Of a DNA stretch of 64,000 nt, positions 30,738-41,974 are shown piece after piece. The position numbers were made by a program, and so were the translations under genes. The notes beneath the pieces are model-generated. The model ran no database searches and was not told the DNA's origin. It saw only the letters and a program-made list of their open reading frames with translations. Positions within the stretch are counted from its first letter, which is position 1; each line of letters begins with the position of its first letter. The stretch comes from Macrosoma leucophasiata (taxonomy: Eukaryota > Arthropoda > Insecta > Lepidoptera > Hedylidae), in assembly GCA_036365455.1 (NCBI GenBank), contig JAWQUS010000022.1, forward strand, positions 868,001-932,000, in the 5' to 3' direction.

Positions 30738-31129
30738 CTACAGCGGCTCCTCATACCTCTCCGACCTGGTTTCCGTCATCAAATCCAAAGGATCTATTAT
30801 CTGTGACGACCTAGTCCCCCTTCGTCCTTTAGAAAACTGACTCTTAATATCATACTTTTCCATCCAATTCCGCAAAGTTTTCCTTGGCACGCCGTACTTA
30901 TTTGATGCCGCGTAAACGCTGTAACCTTTTTTGACAGCTATCAACGCGTCTCGAAGGTGCTGCGAAGAATACTGTTTATAAGACTTTTCCTGAAACACAT
31001 CCGTTTCAATATTCACTATTGCGTTCGGTCGTCGGCCCACTATCCTTGGTCTTGCGTGGATGTTGAGTGGAATTCCATGGTCCATATCGATGAAATGCCT
31101 CGTCACAATTTCCGTGGATGTCCGCACAC
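30738..31129 (-). CDS. BTB-psq gene alternative terminal exon (module B; complete psq domain)
   Basis: The acceptor CTGACTTGCAG precedes 31129; the exon begins with two bases completing a codon started by a phase 1 donor (E3, E4 or E6), giving GVRTSTEIVTRHFIDMDHGI. The region KQYSSQHLRDALIAVKKGYS then SVYAASNKYGVPRKTLRNWM is one uninterrupted psq domain. A basic tail (KGRRGTRSS) follows, and the stop TAG is at 30740-30738. The first in-frame GTG lies inside the exon, and a real start is unlikely because the acceptor and phase fit so well. AATAAA on this strand lies near 30544-30549. A hAT-type MITE (30304-30645) is about 90 bp downstream. Confidence 0.85.
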
Positions 31130-31311
31130 CTGCAAGTCAGGAAAAGAAATCGCCCTTAGTACTTTAATTAATGGTGGAATTACTGCAACACTGGTTCATT
31201 GTGAGGGCCTTTCTTTTCCTGGCTTCGTACAGGCGGGGAGGGGGGTAAAAAGCGAGGAAAAGACGCACTGGTTTTGATATTTTGTTTTCAAATTTTTAAT
31301 TAAAATGAATT

Positions 31312-31636
31312 AAAGAATCATGGCAAGTTTCATACATTGATTTGTACAAAAAAAAGTAAAAAAAAGGTACAAGGTAAAACGGATTAGAAATATCCAGGGA
31401 ACCTAAAAAACATTTTGTGGTATGTAAATTATTTTTAAATCACCGCAATATAAGTCTTTCCTAACAACAGTAGAAGCATTCCATACTAAAGTTCAATTTC
31501 AACCTTTCTTTTCGGAGAGTTAAAATTATTTTAAGTATCAGAAAATGTTGTTTAGGTTCACTGGCTAATATTTTCATGCGGTTTTACCGTGTACCTTTTT
31601 TCATTTTTTTCTGTACTAATCTTGCTATGATCCTTT
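31312..31636. mobile_element. Foldback MITE family D, copy 3
   Basis: AAAGAATCATGGCAAGTTTC to CTTGCTATGATCCTTT. It is located about 180 bp upstream of the module B acceptor on the gene strand. Confidence 0.8.
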
Positions 31637-31865
31637 GTTAATTTGTGTATTTACAGATGGTATTTTGTGTATTTCCGGATAAATTTGTGTTTTTTAGGAT
31701 ATACTTTATGCGAGCAAAGATATAAAGAATATAGTTCCCGTAGGATTGGTTACGAGTTACAAAAAAAAATTGCAAATTAGGTCATATCCTGAAATCCAAT
31801 ATTGAAAATATTGAAACAGAATATAAAATACACAACAAATTATGTCAGTATCTGTAACGGCTGAA

Positions 31866-33497
31866 TAATCCAAACCGGTTAAGTGCGTGTCGGGCCACGC
31901 GCAGTATAGGGTTCCGTAGTTTTTAGGTTTGAATAATGAAATAAAAAGAAATATATTTTCTATGAAGCTCTTCAAAATTTTCGAGTAAAATATATTTGGT
32001 CGAATATTACTCGTAAACCTGTAAAGCCAACTTAGTAGTGATAGTTTTCCTTTTAATTTCGTTATATTAGGTTGGGGAAAAAGTTTCTTCGCATTTTTTA
32101 AGATAATTCAAAACATTTTTTAATATAGTTAATTTAAATTTAACTAAAGTATGTATGTACCATTTTGTTCGATAACCTTTTGCCATCTTGTAGGTAGGGA
32201 CATAATCCCATTGCTATAAAAATTTTGGGACTTCTCATCAAAATACCGCGACAAGTGGATTTGGCAGCCCTCTCGTGATGTTAACCTAACATTGCATAAA
32301 GAATTCTGAAGAGACCGAAACAAGTGGAAATCTAAAGGTGCAAGGTCAGGACTATACGGTGGATGCATTAACACCTCCCAGCCAAACTCTCTTAATTTTT
32401 GCTGAGTGGCTATAGATGTGTAAGGCTGTGAGGTCTAGCGTTATCATGATGAAACACCACACCCCTTCTGTTGATCAATTCCGGCCGCTTTCTCTCAACT
32501 TCTTGCTTTAATCTCATCAGTTGTTCGCAGTAGAGTTCAGAATCGATAGTCCTGCCTGGTGGTAATAGCTCATAATGAATAATGCCCTTCCAATCCCACC
32601 ACACACACAACATCACCTTATTGCGAGTTAACCCGGGTTTCGCCACAGTCTGTGAAGCCTGACCGGCCTTTGACCACGACCTTTTTCGCACGTTCTTGTC
32701 GTACGTGATCCATTTTTCATCACCAGTTATCAGTTTCTTCAAAAATGATTCGGTTTCATTACGTCGTAATAAAGAATCACAAATGAGTACACGGTTCATA
32801 GTAGTAAAGTTCACATAAACATCGCAAATTTTTTTCGCTGCTTGCGTTGCATTTTTACCTTTTTTGTAGTAAAATTTTAAAATGTATGGAATTTCTTCAT
32901 TAGATTCACTCATCTTGACAGTACGAAAAACAAATGAAAATCACACATTTGCCTAATTTGAATTTGGAATTATGTTCTTTAAAATTTTAACTTTCTATGA
33001 TACCAAAACCAGCCAGATACAAATACTACAGCCAAAGAGATTTTATTACAAGTTCATACATACTATAATGCGAAAAGACTTTTTCCCCTACCTATTATGT
33101 ACCTACTATTGCCGTAACTTTTAAATTTATAACAACCGTTTAGTTGGTAGAGGGGGGGGGGATACTTGAATCTAACGAAAATTGGTACTTTAAAGCTTAA
33201 TATAATAAGTCACGATAACATTTTTGAAAGACCTATCCAACGATAACCCATACTTTAAATAAAACTAAAAAAATATTTATATCCGCGCGTTACATGTAGG
33301 GGAGATACCCAAAATGATTTTTTTCATGTTCTTATTCTATTACTTAGTCGGCGTGATTAACGTGTATACTTGTGTCAAATTTAAAGTCTCTAGTACCAAT
33401 CGTTTTTGCGCTAAACCGCGGACGGACAGACAGACAAACAGATAGACGGACATGGCGAAACTATAAGGGTTCCTTGTTTACTACGGAACCCTAAAAA
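31866..33497. repeat. Interspersed repeat family V, split by a mariner
   Basis: Left piece AACCGGTTAAGTGCGTGTCG to GGGTTCCGTAGTTTTTAGG, right piece (33095-33497) AATTGGTACTTTAAAGC, TTGCGCTAAACCGCGGACGG, ACTACGGAACCCTAAAAA. The second copy is at 45862-46256. Confidence 0.65.
32067..33094 (-). mobile_element. mariner transposon (cecropia-like), internally deleted
   Basis: Terminal inverted repeats of the GGTTGGGGAAAAAGTTTCTT type are at both ends, with TA at the left junction. On the minus strand the transposase starts MSESNEEIPYILKFYYKKGK. It keeps TGDEKWITYD (first catalytic D), HHDNARPH (second D) and YSPDLAPLDF (third D, mariner D,D34D). About 250 bp encoding the helix-turn-helix part is missing between CDVY and MNRVLIC relative to the copy at 61446-62722. 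An eight-base insertion after NARPH breaks the frame. It is inserted in repeat family V. Confidence 0.92.
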
Positions 33498-33879
33498 GGG
33501 TTAGAAATAAAATAACTTGCGTAAATAATTTAATAATGTTTATTCAACTCCCGTTATACATATGTATATCAACTAATACATTCGTAGAATTATATAATTA
33601 ATTAAAACATCACGACGGAAACGCATTCATGGATGGACATTTAAATTTTAAAATAACAGTAGATGTGGCAAATTTTCCAGATCGAGGAGAAATTATAAGG
33701 AAGGGCTGGCGTTGGGACGTGACGACCACTGCGACACCCCACCGCCCACTAGCGGAAGAATTTTCTTCTACTGGAAGAGAAGTCTTCCACTAGTGCAGTC
33801 AGTCAACCGAACAACGGCGGTCAAACCATTCCAATATGCCAAACTTGTTGGCAACAAGTTTGGCAGTCACCACCAATCC

Positions 33880-33961
33880 GCATGCCAAGCGTGGCGTATC
33901 CCCTTTATGGCGAGGCTTTAGTCCAGCTGTGGAGATCTTTCAACTGATATGATGATGATAA
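33880..33961 (+). mobile_element. RTE LINE 3' end fragment
   Basis: GTCCAGCTGTGGAGATCTTT and the (ATG)n tail match the end of the copy at 25200-25700. It is a short truncated copy. Confidence 0.6.
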
Positions 33962-34084
33962 GAAGGGAGATTTTTATTTAATTATTTCCCATTTATCAAT
34001 ATTTTGCAGTGGGACCCGACCTTTATTCACATGGTGATATCAAAAAAAAAAAGATTAAGTAGATTTCCAAAAAAAGGTATTAAC

Positions 34085-34214
34085 GGCCAAATATTCAAAC
34101 GTCACTTAAATCTAAGCGGGACTTAAAAGTCTTCTGTCTCTATAAAACACGTTCAAACGATAGAGATAGCGTTTGAGGGTTGCTTAAAATTAAGTGACGT
34201 ATGAGTATTCGGCC
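34085..34214. mobile_element. MITE family X, intact 130-bp copy
   Basis: GGCCAAATATTCAAACGTCA at the left and the inverse GACGTATGAGTATTCGGCC at the right form a hairpin element. Confidence 0.8.
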
Positions 34215-34337
34215 ATAAGTGAACCAGACGATTTGATCATCCATTAAAAATTTAAGTACATAAGATATAATACACATTACAAGTAAAAAGAGATGTACAA
34301 AATTAACTGACAAACTAAACTCATTTGTTAACATGCT

Positions 34338-35481
34338 GGGACCGCGCCTTGTACACTATATCAAAAGATAAGAGAAAAATACGTAAAATCATGGAAAAAT
34401 ACTCAAAAATCATTTGAATGGTTGTTTATTTTTGTCGGAAATATTTATTTTATTGCTACTGTGCCATTCTTGTTTTTAAAATATGCTTACGACAATAGGG
34501 AATCGGACAACTTTTGAGAATGTGTCTAAAATTATTCTTAATACGTTTATTTAACCTTAAAAAATATTACGTTACTTCACGGCTGTAATCCCCGAAGGGG
34601 TAGGCAGAGGTAAATGCATGCATTCAATCATACATGCAAACACCCACGACTCGCCGGTTACATGTAACAGGTGGCGAACCTGTTGCCATCTTCGGGCACA
34701 TTACCAAACCCCGGGGTACTGTGAAACTTCCAGAAAATGGAAAAATCCCAATAGAAGCAGAGATAAAGGATTTTAAACCGTTATCTCTGATAGTCCCCGA
34801 CCCAGGAATCGAACCCAGGACCTCCAGCGTAATAGTAGTGGCCTGCTACCACTACGCTACTGAGGCAGTTAATACCTGGTACTTTAACATGTTTAAATAA
34901 TAAAAAATATTAATTTTATTATTTTAACATGTTAAAGTACCAGGAACTACACATACATTATATCATTTCAAAAATGCCGCGTAAACGGTGCCGAATGACT
35001 CTGAACAATGTGACGACAACTGTTTGCAATCAAAGTGAATCTTTTAATTCCATACGACTAACCAAGTGCAAATTAATTTTGTTAAATTTCGTTTAACTTA
35101 TTTTTCGTGTAAATAACGTAGAAAATATCCAAAAAAAGAGCCAATAAATCAAAGTTTCACTGAGTTAAATATTTGTTTTAAAAACATATGACGTCACGTC
35201 CTGTGATTGATGTTTCGTTCAACATGGAGCACAGATAAAAAATATGATTTTTTTTACATTTTATTTTGCAATTTAAAAATATAAATCATTAATATTACAC
35301 GAAAATATTTAATGAGTCATCGTATTATTTCACCAACATTCATTCTAATCATAGTTTACATTTATTTTCCATAGCTGTCCGATTGCCTATTAATTGAAGG
35401 TATAATAAACGATTTAAATAGCTGAAAATGATTTAGAATTTTATGCTTCTTCTCTCAATATAGTGTACAAGGTGCGGGCCC
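34338..35481. mobile_element. DNA transposon of about 1.1 kb with GGGACCGCGCCTTGTACACT ends
   Basis: GGGACCGCGCCTTGTACACT at the left matches the inverse of the right end (GTGTACAAGGTGCGGGCCC). A subterminal pair, AATAGGGAATCGGACAACT and its inverse near 35371-35392, supports one element. A tRNA SINE (34571-34867) is nested. No transposase ORF. Confidence 0.7.
34571..34867 (-). mobile_element. tRNA-derived SINE S1, near full length
   Basis: Inverse of the 854 copy: ACTTCACGGCTGTAATCCCC to CACTACGCTACTGAGGCA. Nested in the DNA transposon at 34338-35481. Confidence 0.85.
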
Positions 35482-36078
35482 AAGCTTCATACATTTTGGA
35501 ACTCCCTTTTTAAGTGTTTGCCTATTACGATTTCATTACCCCTCCCCATGAGAGACAGATATATAAAAACAGATAGACTTTTGCTTTTTAATTCTCAGTG
35601 TTCTTAAAAAGATCTATTCACCAAATACCTATATACACTAAAGTACTAGACACGACACTCCCCTTGGTAGCACGGTTCGTTTCCAGAAGACAATTTACCA
35701 CACTTTCACATAGTAACATAACAGATGACGTGGAAATGTCTCATCTGTCAAATCAATTCAAAAACAGAACCGGCTGTTTGTTCCCGGTGTCATCACAACA
35801 TATTAACTTCGTTGCAATCACACCTCTTTTTACTTGCAACATAAAGTTCAAATTGCCAAAAGTTAAATACGCTAAAACGAAGATATCTCATGACTGAACT
35901 TCACACAATCCACAGAGTATTGTATGAAAATCAGAGAGCGCATTTAAGATTTGCAATTCATTTTTTATCTACGCAAAACATAATACTGCATACAACACCA
36001 ATACAGATAATACAATATATCAATAGCCTTAATATTATGTATGTATAGTTTTATACTAGTAGGCACTTCATGGATTAA
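35482..36078. other. Intronic stretch, no supported feature
   Basis: A 99-codon plus-strand ORF (35598-35897) has no recognisable family and ordinary AT-rich composition. Confidence 0.4.
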
Positions 36079-36881
36079 GGCGTTTTGGTTGTGTTCCTAA
36101 TAAGTTAGAAGATTTTCTTTGGATCGTTACGAGAGGTCTTTGGTTGATTTTTAATACAAATTTTATTTGAAGAACATAATTAAAGAAAGATTCACTTCGA
36201 TAAAAAAAAGGCATACCTACTTTTATGAATTGAATATAGATAAGTCACAAACCGAATGCTGTGTATTGCGAAGCGCAATACACACTGAGCCCGCCGGGCC
36301 GCCGACACAGCCCGATTCAACCCGGCAGCCTATATGAAAAGAATCATGTCGGCAGGTTGTCGACATGATTCTAAAATTGCTCAATTGAGAGAGGCTGGAC
36401 TAGAGATCCTAGGGGTCGCGGGTTCAAGTCCCACCTGATGCCAAATTTTTCTCTCCATTACTTTTTAAAAAATAATATGTTATTGGGGTTTTTAAGTCTA
36501 GACTGGAAAAACACAAAGAATTGACTCATTTACTTTCCCATTGCTTCGAATTATAAAACAAAACCGGCCAAAAATTGAAATAGGAAAAATGAAAAAAAAA
36601 AAAACAATTATTATTTTGTTGCATTTCAACACTATTACAATTATTATAATCCTTTATACAAATTAATTATGGCTGTTAAAAAAATAAGTTTAGTAACACG
36701 TGCTCTTTTTAAAATCTTCAAATTCAAATAATATTCAAAGCCAACTTTCGTCGGCTTGTCCATATTTATCTTTCGACGATATAAATATATGGATAATCCA
36801 AAACAATACAACAGATAAAATATACTTTTTCAAAATAACATAGACAATTGGATACTATCATTAGGAACACACCGAAACGCC
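36079..36881. mobile_element. DNA transposon of about 0.8 kb with GGCGTTTTGGTTGTGTTCCT ends
   Basis: GGCGTTTTGGTTGTGTTCCT at the left is inverted at the right (AGGAACACACCGAAACGCC). It contains a hairpin (AGAATCATGTCG/CGACATGATTCT) and a tRNA-like sequence (36388-36460). Confidence 0.7.
36388..36460 (+). pseudogene. Degenerate tRNA-like sequence
   Basis: ATTGCTCAATTGAGAGAGGC, GGACTAGAGATCCTAGG and GCGGGTTCAAGTCCCACC, then the tail AAATTTTTCTCTCCATT. Same family as 24008 and 47698; the acceptor 5' strand is lost. Confidence 0.55.
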
Positions 36882-37042
36882 GTTTGAAGATAAAAAAAAA
36901 CACAAAAAGTGAAAAAAACATTACAACAGAAACACTGTATTAAATTATTATAGGAACATAGGACTTAGTTGCGCGTTGGGGAGGTAATATCCAAGATCCA
37001 TAGGATACAGGTTCCAAATTCCATGAGAACATTTCAAGTAGT

Positions 37043-37290
37043 TTTTACTGGTGGTAGAGCTACAGTGACGAAGTTACCTAATATACTTTCCGCTAAATGG
37101 TAGTGTTCAGCACTATCGTGTTCCGGTCAGGTGGTAATGTGCGGCCCTGTAATTTCCGGCACAGAGGCATAACACCTTAGGCCTCAGAAGTGGTAACACA
37201 TCTGCATTTTGACCTCGGTCTTTGTGTGGGTGTCTATAGGCTGCGGTCATCACTTAACAACAATGTGAACTACATGCTTGTTTGCCAGTG
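37043..37290 (+). mobile_element. Family A retroposon, internal deletion
   Basis: TTTTACTGGTGGTAGAGCTA to CTACATGCTTGTTTGCCAG; part of the GCGGGCGTAGGCACCACC region missing and no poly-A. Confidence 0.82.
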
Positions 37291-37930
37291 ATGTGTTTAC
37301 TTAGACACTCAATGTGAAGTTAAGAAGTATTAGAACTGCAAATTCTATTTATTATTTTTTGTGTGGTAAAAAAAATATTAAATCAGAAAAAGTAGTATAA
37401 CATAAGTGTTATTGCGAAATATAATACAAAAACTCTACCACCAGTATAATAATTTCACATAATTCGTTGTTATTTCGTCCTCATTAATTTGGCACATATC
37501 TTAGTCCTTGAATTTTCTCCCCACGCCGCCAAACACTGAATATTAAAACATACTTCGATGCTAAGAGAAAACTATAGTTAAGTACATTTAAAATTAATAT
37601 AAATAAATTATTACTATAAACATTAAGCTGTATTATATTGGAGTCATAGCAGTCTTTTGTCGGAAAGGCATTTGGACACTTTTTAGGCACAATTTTCAAG
37701 TATTTGTTTCGAATTAAATTATTATATTAGTTAAACATCACTTTAAGGCCGTATATAAAATACGTCACGCCAAAATAAGCTTTTTTCTGACGTCACCCGC
37801 CCCTAGCGTCACACTGTGCCACGTTATCTGTGACCCCCCCTAAAAATTTTACGTCACAAAAACTAAGACCCTCCACCGAAGATGACAATATTTTTCAATC
37901 AGGAATAGTCTAACGAATTATTATTATTAT
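37291..37930. other. Intronic stretch with degenerate sequence
   Basis: A short family A-like tip (CTCTACCACCAGTATAA at 37432). The 37740-37880 block has repeated CGTCAC words; nothing else. Confidence 0.4.
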
Positions 37931-38227
37931 TTTTTTTTTTTTTTTTTATGTAATTGAAGTGGCAAACAAGCATGCAGTTTACATTGATGTTAAGTGATGA
38001 CTGCAGCCTATAGACACCCACACAAAGACCAAGGTCAAAATGCAAATGCGTTACCACTCCTGAGGCCTAAGGTGTTATGCCTCTGTGCCGGAAATTACAG
38101 GGCCGTACATTACCACCTGACCGGAACACGATAGTGCTGAACACTACCATTTAGCGGCAAGTAAATCAGGTAATGCGGTGGTGCCTACGCCCGCGAGCTC
38201 CGTCACTGGAGCTCTACCACCAGTAAA
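37931..38227 (-). mobile_element. Family A retroposon, full length with long T-run
   Basis: T17/ATGTAATTGAAGTGGCAAAC to GAGCTCTACCACCAGTAAAA. Close to the consensus, so probably young. Confidence 0.88.
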
Positions 38228-38366
38228 ATAAAAAATAAAAAAAAATAAAATAAAAAATAATGCGAACGTCACGTTGACGGGGACCTCCACCCTAAAATTC
38301 CGCAATCTTTTGTCACGCTCAGCGAGACAAAATATTATTTAGAATTTTATGGACGTGCCCTTAGTT

Positions 38367-38550
38367 GCCGACCCGGTTATTCGAACGGTGTGAGACTACC
38401 GTTTGATTCGAAGGATCGCGGGTTCGATCTCCGCACCAGGACAAATATTTGTATGGCCCACAGATATGGGTTTCGGTGTATGTGTTGTGTGTACAACGGC
38501 ATCCACGACACAGGTTTATACCTAGTGTGGGGGCTTATAATAATATTCCA
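38367..38550 (+). mobile_element. tRNA-derived SINE S2
   Basis: GACCCGGTTATTCGAACGGT, B-box GGTTCGATCTC, then GACAAATATTTGTATGGCCC and ACGACACAGGTTTATACC. The A-box region is diverged. Confidence 0.75.
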
Positions 38551-38640
38551 AAGCAGTGTTTTGTTCCACCGCCCCTAATCGTATAACACATACGATTAAG
38601 GGCGGTGCAACAAAACATGTGTCCATCCACAGCGCCAGAG

Positions 38641-38915
38641 AATATGACATGTAATAATACTAACATATAGAATGAACACTTCGACATCCCGCCCGTGTTC
38701 CCCGCCTCACCCATCAACCCCCCCCCCTCCCTCTCCCTCGAAAGGCAGTTGAATAGTTGAATAAACTTCAACAGTGAGGTTGCGAGCGGGCGAGCGGTCC
38801 ATTTTTAGTTAATTTCGTCACGTAGTCAGTGCGACGACTTATTTCACAATTGTTCTGTGTAATAGGTAACCAGAATAAGCGTTTGTATGGAATTTTAGCC
38901 GAGTGTCCGAGTTGT
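38641..38915 (+). repeat. Interspersed repeat family R, middle replaced
   Basis: Left part AATAATACTAACATATAGAA to CCCCGCCTCACCC, right part AGCGTTTGTATGGAATTTTA to GAGTGTCCGAG (38866-38915). Between them is a C-rich run and unrelated sequence. Confidence 0.65.
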
Positions 38916-38975
38916 GACAACGCCCTAAGCCTAGAATCTGACCCGCAGGTCTCCTTAGGTAGTTGTATACATTAA

Positions 38976-39058
38976 TTCAGGCTGAGAGCTTTTTGCTCTC
39001 ACCGATTGCCCGGTAAAGTAGACTAGTGCGTCCCAAGACGTAACCTACGTAAGTCCAT
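38976..39058 (+). repeat. Interspersed repeat (TTGCCCGGTAAAGTAGACTAG)
   Basis: AGGCTGAGAGCTTTTTGCTC, ATTGCCCGGTAAAGTAGACT, ACCTACGTAAGTCC. Confidence 0.6.
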
Positions 39059-39111
39059 TAAAAAAACGACATAATCCAATGGTTGGTTCGAATCCTTTCG
39101 CCAATTTTTTA

Positions 39112-39225
39112 ATAATGGCAACCCATTATACGACCCACTGCTGGGCACTGGAGCTTACTCCACCACGCTGCTCCAATGCGGATTGGTGGAGGTGGGTGTG
39201 TTAGTGGCCAACCCGCCAATTTTTT
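39112..39225 (+). mobile_element. LINE-derived remnant (CCCACTGCTGGGCA type)
   Basis: AATAATGGCAACCC, CCCACTGCTGGGCA, then AATGCGGATTGGTGGAG are shared with 44933-45115. Commonly found near RTE-type LINE ends in moths (from memory). Confidence 0.55.
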
Positions 39226-39606
39226 ATATTATATTTATTAAAATTACAAGAGTCCATAGATACTCAAACCAAAGACTGCAACAACTCCAATAGTCTTATT
39301 TAAAAATCTACAATTTCATATAAGTCTTTTAATTTATCTTTGGACGTAGTCCGACAAGCACACAATTTTTGTTTTGAAAGGCCAATATTTCATTCCCCTA
39401 TAATTTAACTAATATAACTACACTTATTTAACGAAAAAAAAAAAGCTAAAAATAAATAAAACAACGGGACGCCCCGATAAAACTACCATTTAAGTAGAAA
39501 TTTTACGCAACGACAACACTGCCGTCCAATTCATAATTATTGCATTAGTCCCGAGAAAATAAATGTGCTTATATAATATATCTTTGGATACCATATTGCA
39601 TGAAAA

Positions 39607-40095
39607 TGGAAGCGTTCAAATATAACGTAACGCAATTTGGGGTGAAGGGGGGAAGGGGGGGATCTTATAGAACGTTACGATGCGTTACAGGGGGCAGAAT
39701 TGAGGTTCGAACAACGTGTTACGTAACATATTTATTTAAAGAAAAAACATAGGGAATTAAGAGAATATGTAATAATACTACGTATAGAATGGACACATGC
39801 CCGATTTCCCCGCCTCACCCAACCTCCGCCCCTCTTATGGGCGATGTTTGGTACTCTCTACGTGCTACGCACACAGGTGCACGTGTAAATACACGTCACT
39901 GATTGATGTCTGTGTAATAGAGACCAAATTAAACGTTTGTATGGAATTTTGGCGGAGTGTCCGCGGTCTGGTGTTACGTAAAATTTTGAGAGGGTGTGGA
40001 GGGGTAACATGGAGATGAGGGGAGGGAGGGGTGGGTGAGGGGAAGGTAAAAAATCTTCAAGAATTGCGTCACGTAACACTTGAACGATTCCAATG
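39607..40095. mobile_element. MITE (GGAAGCGTTCAAATATAACG) with nested family R repeat
   Basis: GGAAGCGTTCAAATATAACG then TAACGCAATT at the left, inverse at the right (GAATTGCGTCACGTAACACT, TGAACGATTCC). A G-rich middle and a family R insert (39761-39963) lie between. Confidence 0.6.
39761..39963 (+). repeat. Interspersed repeat family R, near full length
   Basis: GAGAATATGTAATAATACTA to TTTGGCGGAGTGTCCGCGG. It lacks one arm of the copy 1 hairpin. Nested in the MITE at 39607-40095. Confidence 0.75.
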
Positions 40096-40408
40096 TGGAA
40101 AATATATAAATATCTATAAGTATAACAATTGTTTTACTTTTAATTCATAGTAATTCTTTGGCAGTTTTTGGTCACCAATTATTCGAAGGACCAAGCTTTT
40201 TAGGGAAAAAAAAACAAAGCCAATGTACTTCCAAAAACCCCTTCACAAAGGCATTATAAAAAACGTCCGACATTAAGTAATGCTGCCATATAAAAACTTT
40301 TACCCCAAAAAAAGCGTCCCTTACACTCTAAGACAATAGTCTCACAAATCGAGTCGAACACATAAAACCTTCATGAACCCAAAACTGTCAAAATTGACGT
40401 TTTTTTTT

Positions 40409-40691
40409 TTACACGTGCAAAGACATATCGACGGGGTTGCCATCCTGTTTCTCCTTAATTTCGTCCTCACTCGACACAGTGCTGGGGAAACTTAAGAAAT
40501 GTTTCCCGAATTCCATCTCTTCGTAGGCGGCCATATCGTCAGATTTATTGTCGGGTTTATATTCCCTTTGCTTTTTGCTGTTCTCAACGAATTGCTTGAG
40601 CTGTTGAGGCATAGGGAAGGATGATTTTATGTGGCATCTCTTCATCCAGTTCCTGAGGGACTTCCGAGGCACTTTGTGGGTCTGGGCGGCT
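40409..40691 (-). CDS. BTB-psq gene exon E8 (module A terminal exon; rest of psq domain, stop)
   Basis: The acceptor ATATTCCAG precedes 40691, and the stop TAA is at 40411-40409. The exon completes the split Arg codon and continues AAQTHKVPRKSLRNWMKRCH, the recognition-helix part of psq (VPR-SLRNWM), then IKSSFPMPQQLKQF and an acidic tail ending PVDMSLHV. The full module A psq domain is about 48 residues, the usual length. The tail ending (PVDMSLHV) resembles the PxDLS-type CtBP-binding motif only loosely. No clear AATAAA was seen in the next 400 bp. Confidence 0.88.
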
Positions 40692-40835
40692 CTGGAATAT
40701 AAACAAATATGATTATACTAAGGAAAAGAAAATAAAACAAGGTAAAAAATGTCTTTAGACTTGTAAAGCTCTATAGTATTATGAATATCATAGAATTTTA
40801 CAAGTTACTTACTACATTCTAGTAAATTAATGATG

Positions 40836-40877
40836 ATGATTGATTGATTGATTGATTGATTTGATTGATTGATTGAA
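40836..40877. repeat. (GATT)n microsatellite
   Basis: Ten or so GATT units with one interruption, about 150 bp upstream (gene strand) of E8. Confidence 0.9.
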
Positions 40878-41058
40878 TACCACGAAGATGGATTTGTTCA
40901 ACCGAGATTTTATATTCCCCAAATCCTTGAAATATTAGCTTTTTGTTTGCATACTGTTTTCAGCATTTTTTTTAATTGGCACAATATTCAATGCAACATT
41001 CTACAATGTCACACACGGGTAGTCACTAATCAGGTTGTCTGTGAAAGTGAAGTTGATT

Positions 41059-41221
41059 GTACGGCCCTGTAATTTCCGGCACAGAGGCATAATACCTTAG
41101 GCCTCAGGAGTGGTAACGCATCTGCATTTTGAGCTTGGTCTTTGTGTGAGTGTCTATAGGCTGCAGTCATCACTTAACATCAATGTGAACTGCACGCTTG
41201 TTTGCCACTTTTATTACAACA
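41059..41221 (+). mobile_element. Family A retroposon, short form
   Basis: Starts GTACGGCCCTGTAATTTCCG and ends TTTGCCACTTTTATTACAAC. Confidence 0.84.
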
Positions 41222-41336
41222 GTTTTAAAACATTTTTAAAAGTACCATTACACATGAGTTAGATAACGATTGTAACAAATTTTAAGAAAATGTTTAAATA
41301 ATAATTGTCATTTATTTTATGCAACTTCATGTACAA

Positions 41337-41627
41337 TTTTTTTATGTAATAAATGGCAATCAAGCATGCAGTTCACAATGATGTTAAGTGATGAATGCAG
41401 CCTATTATTAATCAGCCTATACCCACACAATGACCAGAGGTCAAAATGCAGATGCGTTGGCACCCCTGAGTCCTTAGTTATTATGTCTCTGTGAGTTATT
41501 ACGGGGCCATACATTACCATCTAACCGGAACACGATAGTGCTGAACACTACCATTTGACAGCAGATAGATTAGGTACTGCGGTGCCTACGCCCTCGAGCT
41601 CCTACACTAGAACTCTACCAGCAGTAA
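41337..41627 (-). mobile_element. Family A retroposon, subfamily A2
   Basis: TTTTTTTATGTAATAAATGG to CTCTACCAGCAGTAAAA; GAGTTATTACGGGGCCATAC marks A2. Confidence 0.82.
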
Positions 41628-41648
41628 AAAAAAATATTTTTAAAAAAA

Positions 41649-41957
41649 CCTAACTTCACGCCTGTAATCCCCGAAGGGGTAGGCAGAGGTAAATGCATGC
41701 ATTCAATCATACATGCAAACACCCACGATTCGCAGGTTACGTTTTTGGCCCATGTAACAGGTGGCGAGCCTGTTGTCATCTCCGGGCACATTATCAAACT
41801 TCGAGGTACTGGGAAATTTCCAGAAAATGGAAAAATCCCAAAAGAACCAGAGATAAAGGACTTTAGACCATTATCTATGATAACACCCTACCCGGGAATC
41901 GAACCCAGGACCTCAGCGTAGTAGTAGTGGCCTGCTACCACTACCACCGAGGCAGTT
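41649..41957 (-). mobile_element. tRNA-derived SINE S1 next to the E7 splice donor
   Basis: AACTTCACGCCTGTAATCCC to CACTACCACCGAGGCAG. Its tRNA-head end is about 17 bp from the E7 donor of the BTB-psq gene, in the same orientation as the gene. Confidence 0.85.
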
Positions 41958-41974
41958 AACTAAAATATATTTAC

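Noticed and set aside
35598..35897. 99-codon plus-strand ORF
   Set aside because: AT-rich, no domain, no splice support; typical chance ORF.
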